DNA of 64,000 nucleotides from LMUY01 sp965198895 (GTDB lineage: Bacteria; Pseudomonadota; Alphaproteobacteria; Acetobacterales; Acetobacteraceae). Under the pieces are notes generated by a model. The model was not told the DNA's origin. It did no database searches and worked only from the letters and a program-made list of their open reading frames with translations. Positions 61,957 through 64,000 of the stretch are shown in pieces (the first letter of the stretch is position 1; each line of letters opens with the position of its first letter). The translations under genes and the position numbers were made by a program. The DNA lies in assembly GCA_965198895.1 (NCBI GenBank), contig OZ240676.1, forward strand, positions 1,860,001-1,924,000, written 5' to 3'.

Positions 61957-62352
61957 ATGGATGCCGATTGGGACTTCGACACCTCGATGCGAGCTGTGAC
62001 ACCCGCGATCCGCATGGTGCTGGACTTCATCGACGATAATTTCGCCGAGCCACTGGCCTTGTCGGAGCTGGCGCCGCTCTGTGGGCTGAGCCTGCACCGC
62101 TTCGTCACCGTGTTCCGCACCCAGGTCGGCCTGCCGCCGCACCAGTACCTGTGCCGCCGCCGGGTCACCCACGCGCGGCAGTTGCTGCGCCAGGGCGTTC
62201 CCCCTGCATCCGCCGCGATCGATAGCGGGTTCTGCGACCAGAGCCATCTGTCGCGACACTTCAAACGCCAATGCGGCGTCACGCCGGGCCACTTCGCCGA
62301 TGCCCACCGCATGTCCACTTCCCGTATCCACGAGGCTTCCCAATGCGCCTGA
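61957..62352 (+). CDS. AraC-family regulator, DNA-binding domain only
   Basis: This 131-residue protein consists of one AraC/XylS double helix-turn-helix (about residues 18-118): ALSELAPLCGLSLHRFVTVF and AAIDSGFCDQSHLSRHFKRQ, followed by GVTPGHF. No ligand domain is present, as in MarA/SoxS-type regulators. It overlaps the HAD gene by 10 bases and so belongs to its operon. The targets may be the HAD gene and the receptor-oxidase pair upstream. Confidence 0.9.
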   Translation: MDADWDFDTSMRAVTPAIRMVLDFIDDNFAEPLALSELAPLCGLSLHRFVTVFRTQVGLPPHQYLCRRRVTHARQLLRQGVPPASAAIDSGFCDQSHLSRHFKRQCGVTPGHFADAHRMSTSRIHEASQCA

Positions 62353-63065
62353 CCGAGTTCCGCGTCCTGACCTTCGACTGCTACGGCACGCTGATCGACT
62401 GGGAGAGCGGCATCTTCACCGCGCTCCAGCCGCTGCTGCGCAAGGCGGCCGCACCGCTATCCCGGGATGCGGCGCTCGAGCTGTTCGCCCGCCACGAATC
62501 GGCGCAGGAGGCGGAGACGCCCACCATGCTGTATTCGGACGTGCTGACCGCCGTGCATCGCCGGCTTGCCGATACGCTCGGCCTGCCCACCAGCGACGAG
62601 GAGGACCGCCGCTTCGGGGCCTCCGTGCCTGACTGGCCGGCGTTTGCCGACAGCGCTTCGTCGCTGCAGTACCTGAAAAAGTATTACCAGCTGGTGATCC
62701 TGTCGAACGTCGACCGCAAGAGCTTCGAGGGCAGCAACAAGCGCCTCGGGGTCGAGTTCGACGCGATCTATACCGCCCAGGACGTCGGATCCTACAAGCC
62801 GGACAGCGCCAACTTCACCTACCTGCTGGATCACCTGCAGCAGCGCGGGCTGGAGCGGGCGGACATCCTGCACACGGCGCAGAGCCTGTTCCACGACCAC
62901 GCCCCCGCCAAGCAGGCCAAGCTCACCTCCGCCTGGATCGATCGCCGGCACGAGCAGGAGGGGTGGGGTGCCACCATGCCGCCCCCCGACGGCAGCGCGT
63001 TCGACTTCCGCTTCACCAGTATGGCGGACATGGTGAAAGCGCATCAGGATGACTTACGCGCCTGA
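62343..63065 (+). CDS. Haloacid-dehalogenase-type HAD hydrolase
   Basis: This 240-residue enzyme has HAD motif I TFDCYGTLIDWE (nucleophile Asp), motif II VILSNVDR, motif III Lys in GSYKPDSANF and motif IV QSLFHDHAPAKQ. The pattern matches type II haloacid-dehalogenase-like proteins, but the Ser-Asn and aromatic halide cradle of true L-2-haloacid dehalogenases is not clear, so a phosphatase or other role is possible. The ATG at 62343 overlaps the AraC gene. Confidence 0.85.
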   Translation: MRLTEFRVLTFDCYGTLIDWESGIFTALQPLLRKAAAPLSRDAALELFARHESAQEAETPTMLYSDVLTAVHRRLADTLGLPTSDEEDRRFGASVPDWPAFADSASSLQYLKKYYQLVILSNVDRKSFEGSNKRLGVEFDAIYTAQDVGSYKPDSANFTYLLDHLQQRGLERADILHTAQSLFHDHAPAKQAKLTSAWIDRRHEQEGWGATMPPPDGSAFDFRFTSMADMVKAHQDDLRA

Positions 63066-63106
63066 CCTGTGCAGCATGGCGTGAGACACGCAGGCTGGAG
63101 AGGTGA

Positions 63107-63586
63107 TTGGGGCCCAAGCTCGACCGCATCGACCTGAAGATCCTGGCGGAATTGCAGCGCAACGGGCGGATCTCCAACGTGGAGCTGGCGGAGTCGGTTG
63201 GGCTCTCCGCCAGCCCGTGCCTGCAGCGCACCAAGCGGTTGGAGAGCGCCGGGTATGTCATCGGCTACGGCGCCCAGCTCGATCTGGCCAAGTTCGGCGA
63301 GGTCGTGGTGGTGTTCACCGAAATGACGCTGCAGGACCACCGCCGCGGCGACTTCGCCCGGTTCGAGGCGGCGATCGGCGAGATCGACGAGGTGATCGAG
63401 TGCCACCTGGTCAGCGGCGGCTACGATTACCTGCTGAAATTCGTCACCAGGGGGGTGACGCATTACCAGACGGTGATCGAGGCCATGCTGGATGGCGGTC
63501 TCGGGATCGAGAAGTATTTCAGCTACATCGTCATCAAGACGCCCATCCAGAAACGCGGCTACCCGCTGCCCCGGCTGTTCGGTTAG
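63107..63586 (+). CDS. Lrp/AsnC-family regulator
   Basis: This 159-residue protein has an N-terminal winged HTH (LDRIDLKILAELQRNGRISNVELAESVGLSASPCLQRTKRL in part: NVELAESVGLSASPCLQRTK) and an RAM effector domain (about residues 70-150) with CHLVSGGYDYLLKF. It most resembles proline/glutamate- or branched-chain-type Lrp regulators. Translation starts at a TTG at 63107 with GAGAGG upstream. Its targets are probably the neighbouring amino-acid oxidation genes. Confidence 0.92.
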   Translation: MGPKLDRIDLKILAELQRNGRISNVELAESVGLSASPCLQRTKRLESAGYVIGYGAQLDLAKFGEVVVVFTEMTLQDHRRGDFARFEAAIGEIDEVIECHLVSGGYDYLLKFVTRGVTHYQTVIEAMLDGGLGIEKYFSYIVIKTPIQKRGYPLPRLFG

Positions 63587-63590
63587 CGCC

Positions 63591-64000
63591 TCAATACAGC
63601 CTGGTGCGGTAGCCCTCCTCGATCGTTTGCTCGGCGGCCTCGGTGGCGACGGCCGCGGTCTGCTCGGCGATGATGCGACCCAGGCTGGCAAAGCTGCGCC
63701 GCTCGACGTGGCGCGAGGCGTCCCACAGCTTGGACCGCATCAGCGCCTTGCCGCAGTGAAAGAACGTTTCCTCCACCCGCACCAACAGTCCGACCGCGGG
63801 CACCTTACCCTGCGCCTCGAGGGGGGCCAGGATCGCCTCATCCCGCGTGATCGTGGCCGTGCCGTTGACGCGCAGGGTCTCGTTTATGCCGGGGACGAGG
63901 AAGATGAGCCCCACCCCCGGTGACCGGACGACGTTGGCGAAGCTGTCTACCCGCTTGTTGCCCAGGCGGTCGGGGATGATCAGCGTATGGTCGTCCAGCA
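63591..64000 (-). CDS. FMN-dependent PPOX-type flavoprotein, 5' end beyond the window
   Basis: The readable part (136 residues, C-terminal) matches the MSMEG_1061-like PPOX flavoproteins: LIIPDRLGNKRVDSF, PGVGLIFLVPGINETLRVNG in part (VGLIFLVPGINETLRVNG), TRDEAILAPLEAQGKVPAVG in part, and FFHCGKALMRSKLWD. These proteins bind FMN and have unassigned reactions. The start lies beyond base 64000. The stop is four bases after the convergent Lrp gene. Confidence 0.85.
   Translation of the reverse strand, partial: LDDHTLIIPDRLGNKRVDSFANVVRSPGVGLIFLVPGINETLRVNGTATITRDEAILAPLEAQGKVPAVGLLVRVEETFFHCGKALMRSKLWDASRHVERRSFASLGRIIAEQTAAVATEAAEQTIEEGYRTRLY

Overview
The window is GC-rich, gene-dense, single-chromosome bacterial DNA. 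The gene families point to an alphaproteobacterium, most likely Rhodospirillales/Acetobacteraceae-like. Supporting families are the DUF4175 (TIGR02302) membrane protein, DUF2125, a YcgN/UPF0260 Cys-cluster protein, an MJ0042-type zinc-ribbon protein beside ftsE, an ilvE-MarR-OmpR-EnvZ block, phasin, the pdxA-pdxJ pair, and many Tat-type signal peptides. The lineage is an inference from gene content; no rRNA is present. I see no prophage, transposase, integron or CRISPR array.

Layout. 1-17 kb is mostly core genes: a ClpP paralogue, a TlpA-type thioredoxin, argH-lptM and lysA (split by an opposite-strand porin), a DUF4175 protein, a YgjP-like metallopeptidase, a DUF2125/YcgN operon, ftsE-ftsX-ydcF, a class A penicillin-binding protein, a D-2-hydroxyacid dehydrogenase and tRNA-Leu(UAA). 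17-31 kb is a transport region. It holds an orphan Flp pilin, a six-gene peptide-type ABC importer operon ending upstream in an FAD amino-acid/amine oxidase, a cysteine-dioxygenase-like protein that has lost its metal ligands, and a LysR regulator divergent from an MFS exporter followed by a polyamine/phosphonate-type ABC importer. 31-49 kb returns to housekeeping: pgsA, mobB, moaD, moaE, ilvE, a MarR/two-component set, phasin, proC, ubiK, pdxA-pdxJ, xerC and priA. 49-64 kb is accessory metabolism. It has two solute-binding proteins without permeases, each translationally coupled to an enzyme gene (an acyl-CoA synthetase; an FAD oxidase), an acyl-activation operon (tandem alpha/beta-hydrolase, acyl carrier protein, AMP ligase, SDR), a GNAT protein, AraC and Lrp regulators, a HAD enzyme and a truncated PPOX flavoprotein.

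How the genes work together. Many genes overlap by ATGA, GTGA, TTGA or TGATG junctions, so most of the window is organised as translationally coupled operons. The molybdopterin genes (mobB, moaD, moaE) form one coupled run after pgsA. The FtsEX pair is coupled to a YdcF-type envelope protein. Two separate loci pair a family-5 binding protein with an FAD amine oxidase, suggesting uptake and oxidation of N-substituted amino acids or small peptides.

Most notable: (1) the ClpP paralogue has Asn in place of the catalytic Asp; (2) the acyl-activation operon is led by a protein with two alpha/beta-hydrolase domains whose nucleophile positions read Arg and Cys; (3) the cysteine-dioxygenase-like protein lacks all three metal-binding histidines; (4) two copies of a roughly 135-bp palindromic repeat lie 31 kb apart, one of them inside the ABC operon.
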